From contig NZ_SWCI01000004.1 of the NCBI RefSeq assembly GCF_005116715.1, forward strand, positions 186,001 through 250,000: a stretch of 64,000 bases of DNA, in the 5' to 3' direction. Below the pieces are notes generated by a model, which saw only the letters and a program-made list of their open reading frames with translations, searched no databases and was not told the origin of the DNA. The position numbers were made by a program, and so were the translations under genes. Each line of letters starts with the position of its first letter. Position 1 is the stretch's first letter. The DNA is from Ferrimonas sediminicola. GTDB taxonomy: Bacteria; Pseudomonadota; Gammaproteobacteria; Enterobacterales; Shewanellaceae. Shown here piece by piece: positions 18,874 through 26,892 of the stretch.

Positions 18874-20022
18874 GTGAACTTTCCGCCGGCTCCGGAATCA
18901 CAGAGTCCCTTTACCAGAGTGCAGTCGCGGCAACAATTTCTCAAACTGGTCTTCGCCATTATCGCTTGGTCACTGGCGATGATGGCTTATGTCACCTTCC
19001 GTTACGCCCAGGGGGACGATCGTCCGTACTGGGCGATTACGGCTGCGGATCTGACCACTCTCTCCATCTATATGGGCCTGATTTTCGGTTGCCTGCACTG
19101 GCTGTCCAACCTGATTACCGATGTCAGCGGCATACGCAGAATGCCCTACGCCTTTATCGTGGCATTCAAAGGGCTGTTCCTGCTGCTCGGCGCCCTGACA
19201 CTGGCCTACATCACCAACTGGCTCAACTCTTGGGATAATGCCGAGCAGTTTGCCGCCACCAGTCAGATCCTGACCGCTCACGTCCTCAACGCCCCCTCGG
19301 CGCAGACCCTGATCGCCTACCTGGTCCTGGTGCGAACCGGCCTGGCCTTCATCGAACAGATGGGGCTGCTGGTGGGACCCAGGGTGTTGCTGAACATCGG
19401 CATGGGCAAGTACCACAAACCCAGGTATGAAGAGCGCATTTTCCTGTTCCTGGATATGGTCAGCTCCACCGCCCATGCCGAGGCACTGGGCGACTACCGC
19501 TTCAGCCGGCTTATCCAGGACTGCTTCGATCTGCTCTCCGATGTGGTCACCCAGAACCAGGGGGAGATCTACCGCTACGTCGGCGACGCGGTGCTGATCA
19601 GCTGGCCCCAGCGTCACCGCTCCCGGGCCCGGCTCTGCCTCAACGTCTACTTCGACTTCGTCCAGACCCTCTACTGGAACCGCCACTACTTCCAGAAGGA
19701 GTACGGCTTCGTTCCCAAATTCAAGGCGGCGGCCCACGGCGGCCAGGTGGTGGCCGCCCTGGTGGGCGTCTACAAGCAGGAGATCAGTTTCTTCTCCGAT
19801 GTGCTCAACACCCTGGCCCGCCTGCAGGACCAGTGCGGTCCTCTGGGGTGCCAGATGCTGATCTCACACCAGGTGAAGGACGCGCTGGATGGGGAGCACA
19901 ACTATGATCTGCTCTCCCTTGGCCCGGTTCGGCTCAAGGGAAAGCAGCAGGAGATCGAGGTGTTTTCCGTCAGTCGGACTTACTCGGCAGCAGATCCCCA
20001 ATCATCTCCCCAAGAGTTCTGA
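18874..20022 (+). CDS. Membrane-bound class III adenylate/guanylate cyclase
   Basis: A 382-aa protein with four predicted membrane segments (about 24-44, 57-80, 92-113 and 143-165) followed by a class III nucleotide cyclase domain. The first metal-binding Asp is in FLDMVSSTAHAE, the second in RYVGDAVLISW; FFSDVLNTLARLQ corresponds to the GDxVNxAARL helix. Both metal aspartates are kept, so activity is likely; ATP versus GTP preference cannot be told. GTG start with AGGA 5 bases upstream. The last 53 bases overlap oxyR on the opposite strand. Confidence 0.87.
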   Translation: MNFPPAPESQSPFTRVQSRQQFLKLVFAIIAWSLAMMAYVTFRYAQGDDRPYWAITAADLTTLSIYMGLIFGCLHWLSNLITDVSGIRRMPYAFIVAFKGLFLLLGALTLAYITNWLNSWDNAEQFAATSQILTAHVLNAPSAQTLIAYLVLVRTGLAFIEQMGLLVGPRVLLNIGMGKYHKPRYEERIFLFLDMVSSTAHAEALGDYRFSRLIQDCFDLLSDVVTQNQGEIYRYVGDAVLISWPQRHRSRARLCLNVYFDFVQTLYWNRHYFQKEYGFVPKFKAAAHGGQVVAALVGVYKQEISFFSDVLNTLARLQDQCGPLGCQMLISHQVKDALDGEHNYDLLSLGPVRLKGKQQEIEVFSVSRTYSAADPQSSPQEF

Positions 20023-20875
20023 AGGTGCGCAGGCGGCTGGTGGTCTGCCGCCACACCAGGCCGATCTCCCGATAGGCCTTCTGCCCCTCGGGCACATAGG
20101 TCAGCAGGTCCGTTCCCTTGAGAATCCCGGAATCAATGGCCATCTGCGGCAGGAAGGTGCTGCCCAGGCCGGAATCCACCATCTGCACCAGGGTATGCAG
20201 GCTGGTGGCGGCGAAGGGGTTGATCTTCTCCCGGTGCTGCAGGTTACAGGCACTGATGGCATGACCGGTGATGCAGTGCTCCCTCTGCAGCAGGAAGATG
20301 CTCTCGTCCGGCCACTCCTCGTAGCTGAGCTTGGCCTGCTCCGCCGAATCCTGATGAATCACCACCTGGAAGGGGTCGATGCCTACCGCCATGGTGTGGA
20401 AACCCGAGGTGTCCACCGGCAGGGCCAGCAGCAGCAGATCCAGTTCGCCGTTACCGAGCATGGAAAGCAGGTTCTCAGTGGTATCTTCTCTAAGTAAAAG
20501 AGTAAGATCGGGGAAACGGTGCTGGGACTCCTTCACCACCCGGTTGAGCAGGAAGGGGGCAATGGTGGGAATGCAACCCAGCCTCAGGGTGCCGCTCATG
20601 GCGTCACCGGCGCTCTGAGCCAGATCGGTCAGCTCCTGCACCTGAGCCAGCAGCTCTCGGGCACGACTGACCACCTCTTCGCCGGTGGCGGTAAACAGGA
20701 AGGATTTGTGGTCGCGTTCGATCAGCTGGCAGCCCATCTGCTCCTCCAGGTTCTGTATGCCACTGGAGAGGGTGGACTGGCTGACGTGACACGCCTTGGC
20801 GGCGCGGTTGAAGTTCTGCGCCTTGTGCAGATGCACCAGATAATATAGGTTTTTGAGACTAGGGAGTCTGCGCAT
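19970..20875 (-). CDS. oxyR: Hydrogen-peroxide regulator OxyR
   Basis: A LysR-type regulator of 301 aa. The N-terminal helix-turn-helix is FNRAAKACHVSQSTLSSGIQ. Two cysteines, C201 and C210, nine residues apart in HCITGHAISAC, correspond to the C199/C208 peroxide-sensing pair of E. coli OxyR, and ATSLHTLVQMV follows as in the family. It diverges from a 2-Cys peroxiredoxin gene, the classical oxyR-ahpC arrangement. The gene end overlaps the cyclase gene tail to tail by 53 bases. Confidence 0.92.
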   Translation of the reverse strand: MRRLPSLKNLYYLVHLHKAQNFNRAAKACHVSQSTLSSGIQNLEEQMGCQLIERDHKSFLFTATGEEVVSRARELLAQVQELTDLAQSAGDAMSGTLRLGCIPTIAPFLLNRVVKESQHRFPDLTLLLREDTTENLLSMLGNGELDLLLLALPVDTSGFHTMAVGIDPFQVVIHQDSAEQAKLSYEEWPDESIFLLQREHCITGHAISACNLQHREKINPFAATSLHTLVQMVDSGLGSTFLPQMAIDSGILKGTDLLTYVPEGQKAYREIGLVWRQTTSRLRTFRTLGEMIGDLLPSKSD

Positions 20876-20895
20876 CGTCTGCTCCGGAACAATCG

Positions 20896-20948
20896 ATTGG
20901 TTTAATCTATTTTATTCGATTCTTCAAAGGAACACACCCCCCTATACT
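20896..20948 (+). promoter_or_regulatory. Candidate OxyR site and peroxiredoxin promoter
   Basis: ATTGGTTTAATCTAT (20896-20910) matches the OxyR half-operator ATAG-nTnnnAn-CTAT except one base. About 10 bases on is a weak -35 region, then TATACT (20943-20948) as -10. A half-site next to a poor -35 is the layout of OxyR-activated promoters. The second half-site, expected 7 bases downstream, is not clear. Confidence 0.45.
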
Positions 20949-21051
20949 GTGCTCAGTTTCACATGACAAACGTATTGGGAAAATGTCGGCAGTCGAGTCA
21001 TTTATCACTGGATTGTCGTTGAATTTAACCTTTAAAAAGGAAGAGAACACT

Positions 21052-21657
21052 ATGTCTGTATTAGTAGGCCGCCCCGCTCCAGATTTTACCGCAGCCGCCG
21101 TACTGGGTAACGGCGAGATCGTTGAAGACTTCAACCTGAAGACCGAAATCGAAGGCTCCAAGGCGGTGGTTTTCTTCTACCCCCTGGACTTCACCTTCGT
21201 CTGCCCCTCCGAGTTGATCGCCTTCGACAAGCGTTTCGAAGAGTTCCAGAAGCGCGGCGTCAAGGTGATCGGCGTTTCCATCGACTCCCAGTTCAGCCAC
21301 AACGCCTGGCGTAACACCGCCGTTGAAGATGGCGGCATCGGCCAGGTCAAGTACCCCCTGGTTGCCGACGTCAAGCACGAGATCTGCAAGGCGTACGACG
21401 TAGAGCACCCAGAAGCCGGTGTTGCCTTCCGTGGTTCCTTCCTGATCGACGCCGAAGGCAATGTTCGCCACCAGGTGGTCAACGACCTGCCCCTGGGCCG
21501 CAACATCGACGAGATGCTGCGCATGGTTGACGCCCTGAACTTCCACGAAGAGCACGGTGAAGTGTGTCCCGCTCAGTGGGAAGAGGGCAAGAAGGGGATG
21601 GACGCCTCCCCTGCTGGCGTAGCCGCCTACCTGTCCGAGAACACCGACGACCTGTAA
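21052..21657 (+). CDS. Typical 2-Cys peroxiredoxin (AhpC/Prx1 type)
   Basis: A 201-aa peroxidase that reduces H2O2 and organic peroxides. The peroxidatic Cys51 is in DFTFVCPSE and the resolving Cys172 in GEVCPAQW; the active-site Arg is in VAFRGSFLID. It ends ENTDDL, without the YF motif typical of over-oxidation-sensitive Prx enzymes. The ATG at 21052 has AGGAAG upstream; the open frame 23 codons earlier is not conserved in character. No ahpF follows, so the reductant is probably thioredoxin. Divergent oxyR implies peroxide control. Confidence 0.93.
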   Translation: MSVLVGRPAPDFTAAAVLGNGEIVEDFNLKTEIEGSKAVVFFYPLDFTFVCPSELIAFDKRFEEFQKRGVKVIGVSIDSQFSHNAWRNTAVEDGGIGQVKYPLVADVKHEICKAYDVEHPEAGVAFRGSFLIDAEGNVRHQVVNDLPLGRNIDEMLRMVDALNFHEEHGEVCPAQWEEGKKGMDASPAGVAAYLSENTDDL

Positions 21658-21698
21658 TACGGGTTGTCGCGGGCCATGGAATGGCCCACCCTACAGAC

Positions 21699-21724
21699 AA
21701 ACGGGGCGCCTTGGCGCCCCGTTT
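21699..21724. terminator. Terminator between peroxiredoxin gene and yfbR
   Basis: 12-bp stem AAACGGGGCGCC/GGCGCCCCGTTT with a T-rich plus-strand trailer (GTTTTCTTA). A second perfect hairpin GGGCCAT/ATGGCCC lies just before it (21671-21687). It ends the peroxiredoxin transcript and may serve the converging yfbR. Confidence 0.8.
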
Positions 21725-21782
21725 TCTTACACCAAGTGCGTTAACTGCCTGGTCATTCCGCAGACACGTAACGGGCTTGGTA

Positions 21783-22403
21783 TTACTCCTCTTCGCCCCC
21801 CACCAGCGCCGCATCCACCAGATCGTCTATGGTCATCTGGAAGGCGGGTACGCAGTGTTCCATAAACCAGGCCACCTCGGGCATGGTGTCGGTATAGGGG
21901 CTCAGGGCCGCCAACACCTTGCGCTCGGTCCCCTCGAACTCCATATTACCGGCGCGCAGTTCAGACAGCGCCTTGGTGTAGGCGGACAGCAGGTCCGCCG
22001 CCTTGACGAAGCGGGCCGCCTCCGGGTCGTCCTCGTGTTCGATCAACCCCTTGTAGGTGGACTGCAACGGCGACGGTAGGGTGGTCACCAGCATGTGTGC
22101 GGCTATCGCCTCCATCTCCCGGCACAGGGCCAGCATCCTCTTGTCGCTGTATTTGATGCCACTGTTGACGTCCTCGGTCAACACCTCGGCGGAGTCGTGG
22201 AACATCGCCACCACCGCCAGGTGATTGGCATCCACCTTCGGCTGGCCGGTAAACACCTGATTGCGGATCTCTCCAAGGGCATGGGCGAACATCGCCACCT
22301 GGAAACTGTGCTCTGCCACGTTCTCTGCCCGGGTGGGGTTCGACTTGCCCCACCGATGCACATTCTGCATACGGGACATCAGGGCGAAAAAGACCGGTTG
22401 CAT
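21783..22403 (-). CDS. yfbR: 5'-deoxynucleotidase YfbR
   Basis: A 206-aa HD-domain phosphohydrolase that removes phosphate from deoxyribonucleoside 5'-monophosphates, for example in dUMP supply and nucleotide salvage. Metal-binding pattern: H in AEHSFQVAM, HD in MFHDSAEVLTED, and a later D in KAADLLSAYTK. The N-terminal NVHRWG region matches YfbR. It stands alone, converging on the peroxiredoxin gene. Confidence 0.9.
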   Translation of the reverse strand: MQPVFFALMSRMQNVHRWGKSNPTRAENVAEHSFQVAMFAHALGEIRNQVFTGQPKVDANHLAVVAMFHDSAEVLTEDVNSGIKYSDKRMLALCREMEAIAAHMLVTTLPSPLQSTYKGLIEHEDDPEAARFVKAADLLSAYTKALSELRAGNMEFEGTERKVLAALSPYTDTMPEVAWFMEHCVPAFQMTIDDLVDAALVGGEEE

Positions 22404-22589
22404 GGCATCTCTCCTCTTCCCTCCCCTCGACGCGCTGGGAGTACTGACTCTATGCTAGAGGCACGCCAGCGCCGCCGCAAGCCATTCTAACGGAGAGAGA
22501 AAAAGGCGCCGGACAATTTTTGTGCAGCCCACGAAGATTTCTGCTACAACTATCCAGGGCTCGACAAGGAAGTTAAAATTATCAAGGGA

Positions 22590-24230
22590 TTGAAGCTTTT
22601 CGTCATGGCCGCCAGCCTGGTTTGTCTCTGGTGGCTGTGGACCGCACCCGCCGCGATTCAGCCTCTGGCCTACGCCAGCCTGGGCAAGCAGGCGGACGCG
22701 GCTCAACTCTCCGAAGAGAAGCACTGGCAGCCGGCTTCGTTGATGGCGGCGAGGGGCCCCAGGCTGTGGAAAAGATTGCAGGTCCAGCCTGTGGCCAAAC
22801 GGCTGCGGCTGCAACTGAGCCAGGGGTGGCAGGGGGATGGCCACCTGCTGGTGATGCAGCGGGGCCAGATAGTGGCCGATCTGGTGCTGCAATCCGCCGG
22901 CCCCGGTTACCGGCCGATGAACCTGCACTTTTCTCTGCTCGACGAGCAGCTGGTCACCCTCTACCTCTACGCCCCAACCGCGGTGGAGATCAGCGCCGAC
23001 CAGCACCGCCGGCCCCCGCTGCCGGACCTCTTCCTCGGGCTGCTGCTCGGACTGATGCTGGCGATGTGGCTCTCCCAGCAGGTCACCAGCACCATACTCG
23101 CCGACAAACTGCCCCTGAGCCACAGCCTGACCCAATTGCCGCTGTTTGCCGTTGCCCTGATGGAACTGACCGGGCATGTCCCCGTCAGGCCGGTCTGGCT
23201 GATGTTGCTGGTAGCGCTGCTCAGCCAACAGGCCAGTCAATCCCTGATTCGCCGTCATGGCGTGGCGCAACTGGGGCTGGTGGCGCTGCTGGTGGGCGTG
23301 CTGGTCATCCCCGACTGGTGGCTGGATCTGGCGCTGCCGCCGCTGCTGATGTTGCTGGTGGCCTGGCAGGCCAGCTGGATGCTCGACGGCCATCACGGGA
23401 TGCCCCGCAGCTTTGCCTCTGCCGAGCTGATTAAACTGCTGCTGCTGCTGCCGCTGATGCTCACCCTGCTCCCAGACACCCGGGTACCGCCACTGGTGGC
23501 CCTTGGCTGTGCCCTGCTGTGGTCGGCCTGCCACGGCCTGCTGTTGCTGACCCTGCTGGTCTCCCAGAGACGCCAGCTGCAGAATCTGCTCAAGCTCAAT
23601 CATCACCGGCATCAGCTCCAGCCAGCCCAGCATCCCGGCGGCCTGTCCCAGCAGATACGCTCCCTGGTGAAGGTGCACCGGCAACTGGAGGAGAAATCCA
23701 GTACCGATCCGCTGACCGGCCTGAAGAACCGCGGTTATTTCGATGAGCACTACCGGGTGGAACTGTTGCGCAGCCGCAGGGAGCAGCAGGCCTTCAGCCT
23801 GCTGCTGGTGGATCTGGACCACTTCAAACAGGTCAATGACTGCCACGGTCACCCCTGTGGAGACAAGGTGTTAATGGAGCTGGCCCGGGTGTGTGAGCAG
23901 GCCCTGCAGCGACCCGGAGACGTGTTGTGCCGATATGGTGGTGAGGAGTTTGCGGTGCTGCTACCCAACACCCCGATGGCCGGCGCCCTGCATGTGGCCA
24001 ACACCCTGCAGCGGGCCATCGCCGCCCACAGGGTGGAGTGGAGCGGCTCAGCGTTGCAGGTAACCGCCAGCGTCGGCCTGGCCTCGGTCAGCGGGCGGGA
24101 AGCGGAACTGCCGGATCTGCTTCAGCAGGCGGACACCGCCCTCTACCGAGCCAAACACCTGGGGCGAAACCGGCTGGAGGTGCATCAGCCCGACCGGCCG
24201 CCAATCCTCAGCGCCGTCGAGTCCGGCTAG
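22590..24230 (+). CDS. Membrane diguanylate cyclase (GGDEF)
   Basis: A 546-aa protein predicted to make cyclic di-GMP. An N-terminal anchor or signal is followed by a periplasmic beta-rich domain (about 45-140), a block of roughly seven membrane segments (about 145-330, resembling 7TMR-DISM receptors), a short coiled linker, and a GGDEF domain. The active site GGEEF is at 450-454 and the product-inhibition RxxD motif (RPGD, 441-444) is intact, five residues before it. A TTG start at 22590 is used; an ATG at 22605 is possible. Its stop overlaps the facing kinase-like gene by four bases. Confidence 0.87.
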   Translation: MKLFVMAASLVCLWWLWTAPAAIQPLAYASLGKQADAAQLSEEKHWQPASLMAARGPRLWKRLQVQPVAKRLRLQLSQGWQGDGHLLVMQRGQIVADLVLQSAGPGYRPMNLHFSLLDEQLVTLYLYAPTAVEISADQHRRPPLPDLFLGLLLGLMLAMWLSQQVTSTILADKLPLSHSLTQLPLFAVALMELTGHVPVRPVWLMLLVALLSQQASQSLIRRHGVAQLGLVALLVGVLVIPDWWLDLALPPLLMLLVAWQASWMLDGHHGMPRSFASAELIKLLLLLPLMLTLLPDTRVPPLVALGCALLWSACHGLLLLTLLVSQRRQLQNLLKLNHHRHQLQPAQHPGGLSQQIRSLVKVHRQLEEKSSTDPLTGLKNRGYFDEHYRVELLRSRREQQAFSLLLVDLDHFKQVNDCHGHPCGDKVLMELARVCEQALQRPGDVLCRYGGEEFAVLLPNTPMAGALHVANTLQRAIAAHRVEWSGSALQVTASVGLASVSGREAELPDLLQQADTALYRAKHLGRNRLEVHQPDRPPILSAVESG

Positions 24231-25591
24231 TCGCCCGCCACCGTGGGAAAGCGGCAGCGCAGCAGGGTGCCGCCCAGCAGCTGGCTCCGCCCCAGGCTCA
24301 GACTCAGGTTGAAGGTGGCCGCCACCTCGCGCACCAGCACCAGGCCCAACCCACCTGCGGACCCGGGGCCGTCGACGGCGTACTCCGGGTGGAGCCACTT
24401 TTCATCCAGCCCAGGGCCGGCGTCGGCCACGGTCAGCAGCAGCCGTTCCCCCTCCCCCTGCCGTACGGTGACGATCACTTCGGCGCCGTGGGGGCTGGCA
24501 TTGATGGCGTTGTCGATCAGGTTGTCCAGCAACCCCTGGATCATCATGGCAGGGACCGCCACCTCCCCCTCCCGCTGGGCACCGCGCAGGGTCAGCCGGA
24601 TCCCCCGACTGACGGCATCATCGTAGTGACGGGCACAACTCAGCGCGGTTTCCCGGTAGAGGTTGCAGCGGCTTTCCTTGGCACGCCACGGCCTGTCCAA
24701 CTCACTGAGCAGGTGGCCATTGCGCACCGCGCGTTCGCTGCGGCTCAGGAGCTTCAAGGTGCCATCCAGATCCTCTGGGTGACGCTGCAGATGCTCTGCG
24801 GTGGCCTGCAACCGGCTGGTCACCCGGTTGGAGAGCGCCGCCACCATGGTTCGGCGCCTGGCCTCCGCCGCTGCCACGGCGCACCGGCTTCTCGCCAGGG
24901 CGGCCACGAAAGCTTTCAGTTCCAGGGGGAGCACGTCATTCTCGGGAAGGGGTTGGGCCGGCCAGTTCGCCACCTGGCGCCCCAGCCGACGCAAGGGGGC
25001 GATGGAGAGCCCCACCACCAGCGAGCAGAGCAGGATGCTCAACGGCGTCAGCAACAGCATCTGAGCCCCCCAGCTGGCCCACATGGCCCTCTGCAGCACA
25101 TCCCGGCCCAGGGCATCGGGATAGCCCACGGTCAGGTAGAGCTCGTGGCGCAAGCTGTAGACCGTATAGGTGTGCCAGGTCTCACCCAGGTAGTGTTGCT
25201 TGGCGAAGCCCGCACTGAGGTTGCTGAAGATCCCCCCCTGGGTACAGGGATGACCATTGGCGCTGACACAGCGGCCCCCTCCCCAAAGCTGGTACCTGAC
25301 CCGGTCGCTGCCACGCAGCTCACCGCCGTCCCCCAGCATCCACCCCTGACGGTAGGTCAGATCCAGCTGCTCGAACCGGCTGGCGGCCTGGCGCACCACC
25401 TCATCCAGACGGTCGGCCCGGGTCTCGTTGAGCAGTTGCAGCATCACCCTGGCTCTCTGGGCCAGGCTGGCATCGTGTACCGCCTGGTAGTACTCCTTGG
25501 CGGTCCACAGGGCGTTGATGAAGCCCAGGCCATTGGTCACCAGCAACAGAAGGGCCAGCCATAGGATCAGTTTGCTGCGTATGGATTTCAT
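24227..25591 (-). CDS. Histidine-kinase-like membrane sensor lacking the phospho-histidine
   Basis: A 454-aa protein with QseC-like layout: membrane segment 8-28, periplasmic domain (about 30-165, with C108 and C116), second membrane segment about 174-197, HAMP-like linker and a C-terminal HATPase domain. The ATPase boxes are kept: N box LLDNLIDNAIN, G1 DAGPG (390-394), G2 GGLGLVLV. Where HisKA should read SHE/DLRTPL the sequence is SNRVTSRL, with Asn255 (AAC) in place of His. No response regulator is adjacent. It may be a pseudokinase or an ATP-binding scaffold. Confidence 0.8.
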   Translation of the reverse strand: MKSIRSKLILWLALLLLVTNGLGFINALWTAKEYYQAVHDASLAQRARVMLQLLNETRADRLDEVVRQAASRFEQLDLTYRQGWMLGDGGELRGSDRVRYQLWGGGRCVSANGHPCTQGGIFSNLSAGFAKQHYLGETWHTYTVYSLRHELYLTVGYPDALGRDVLQRAMWASWGAQMLLLTPLSILLCSLVVGLSIAPLRRLGRQVANWPAQPLPENDVLPLELKAFVAALARSRCAVAAAEARRRTMVAALSNRVTSRLQATAEHLQRHPEDLDGTLKLLSRSERAVRNGHLLSELDRPWRAKESRCNLYRETALSCARHYDDAVSRGIRLTLRGAQREGEVAVPAMMIQGLLDNLIDNAINASPHGAEVIVTVRQGEGERLLLTVADAGPGLDEKWLHPEYAVDGPGSAGGLGLVLVREVAATFNLSLSLGRSQLLGGTLLRCRFPTVAGD

Positions 25592-25771
25592 CCGTGACAG
25601 TGCTTACTTCCGGGACGGGGAGGGGAGTCGTGACAACCATGGGGCTGTAGCGGCCATTCTGACAGCAATGTTGGCCAAATTCATGGAATGGGATCACAAA
25701 TCCCCACCTTGTGTGAACTGACTTCATCCGGTGCGTGAAGGACGCGTTTCAATTTTTTCTTGTTGCCGTTC

Positions 25772-25800
25772 CAACCTTTTGTCACCTTGGAACTGTCATA
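25772..25800 (+). promoter_or_regulatory. Candidate ECF-type promoter of the sigma/anti-sigma/DUF4097 operon
   Basis: CAACCTTTT (from 25772) and GTCATA (25795-25800), with 18 bases between CAACC and GTC, resemble the AAC...GTC core of ECF promoters. It lies about 50 bases before the sigma start, which would mean autoregulation. Matched by eye; moderate support only. Confidence 0.35.
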
Positions 25801-25850
25801 AGGAGTATCGGTGATCACTGGCGCTGACGTCATTCAACAAGGAGAGCGAC

Positions 25851-26384
25851 TTGACCGGAAACCTGCCGCCCAACCGGGCAGACGAGGCCGATCTGGCACT
25901 GGAGATCCGCCGGGCACAGGAGGGGGATAGGGAGGCCTTCGCCCGACTCTACCGCCGCTACAGTCCCAGAGTCTATGCACTGTGCCTGCGCCTGAGTGGA
26001 CGGGTCGCCAGCGCCGAGGAGGCCACCCAGGAGGTGTTTATCCGGCTGTGGCAGAAGTTGCCCCAGTTTCGCTTCGACGCCCAGTTCACCACCTGGCTGC
26101 ACCGGCTGACCCTGAACCATGCCCTCAACTACCTCAAGGGGCAGCCACAGCTGGCGCCCCTCTCCGAACCGGAACTGCAGCGCCAGGGGGAGGTGATGGA
26201 GGAACTGCAACTGGTGGACAGGTTGCTGCCACGGCTGCCGGAGCGCGCCCGTCAGGTGTTTGTTCTTCACGCCATCGAAGGCTATCACCACCACGAAGTG
26301 GCCCGGTTGCTGCAGATCCAGCCGGGCACCAGCAAGGCCCAGTACCACAGGGCCCGTCAACTGCTACAGGAGATGCTGATATGA
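25851..26384 (+). CDS. ECF-family RNA polymerase sigma factor
   Basis: A 177-aa ECF sigma factor. Region 2 covers about 22-88 (EATQEVFIRLWQKLPQFRFD...TTWLHRLTLNHALNYL) and region 4 about 120-172 (LPERARQVFVLHAIEGYHHH-EVARLLQIQPGTSKAQYHRAR). The TTG start is preceded by AAGGAGA at 7 bases. It overlaps the next gene, a single-pass membrane protein, by ATGA; this is the usual sigma/anti-sigma coupling. The target regulon is unknown, but the third gene of the operon is a DUF4097 envelope protein. Confidence 0.88.
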   Translation: MTGNLPPNRADEADLALEIRRAQEGDREAFARLYRRYSPRVYALCLRLSGRVASAEEATQEVFIRLWQKLPQFRFDAQFTTWLHRLTLNHALNYLKGQPQLAPLSEPELQRQGEVMEELQLVDRLLPRLPERARQVFVLHAIEGYHHHEVARLLQIQPGTSKAQYHRARQLLQEMLI

Positions 26385-26884
26385 GTCGCCAATTGGATCC
26401 GCTGCTGCAGGAGCTGGACCGGGAAATTTCTCCCTCCCGGGATCTGTGGCCCGCCATCGAAGGGAGACTGGACCGCTCGCCTCTGCCGGCCACGCCTCGG
26501 CGCCCCTGGCTGCCCTGGGCCATGGCGGCCTGCCTGCTGCTGACCAGCCTGGGCGGCTTCCTGGGGGGAAGGCTGAGCCGCCCCGCTCCCCACGCCCCCC
26601 TGCTGGGGATGCTGGAGCTGCTCCAGCAGCAGCACCAGACCCAGCGCCAACAGCTGGCCCCCTGGGGAACCGGGACGCTACAGCTGACCTCGACCCTGCC
26701 TGGGGATCAGGCGGCCACCGAGGCACTGGCCAGCATCCGCGGCGCAGAGCGGGAGCTGTTCGAAGCCCTGCAGACCCAGCCGGACAATCGCGAACTGCTG
26801 CAGCTGTGGCTGTGGGTACAGCAGCGTGAACTGGACCTGATCAACAAACAGCAGCAGCGCCATCAACGCCTGCAACACCTCTAG
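26381..26884 (+). CDS. Putative membrane anti-sigma factor
   Basis: A 167-aa protein: short cytoplasmic N-terminus (about 1-45, with LDREISPSRDLWPAIEGRL as in many zf-HC2-less anti-sigma factors), one membrane segment (about 46-65) and a helical Gln-rich periplasmic part ending in QQQRHQRLQHL. No zinc-binding His/Cys motif is present. Assignment rests on its four-base overlap with the sigma gene and its topology. The start at 26381 is in-frame with a much longer open frame on the same strand that is only a shadow of the sigma gene. Confidence 0.7.
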   Translation: MSRQLDPLLQELDREISPSRDLWPAIEGRLDRSPLPATPRRPWLPWAMAACLLLTSLGGFLGGRLSRPAPHAPLLGMLELLQQQHQTQRQQLAPWGTGTLQLTSTLPGDQAATEALASIRGAERELFEALQTQPDNRELLQLWLWVQQRELDLINKQQQRHQRLQHL

Positions 26885-26892
26885 GAGACCCT

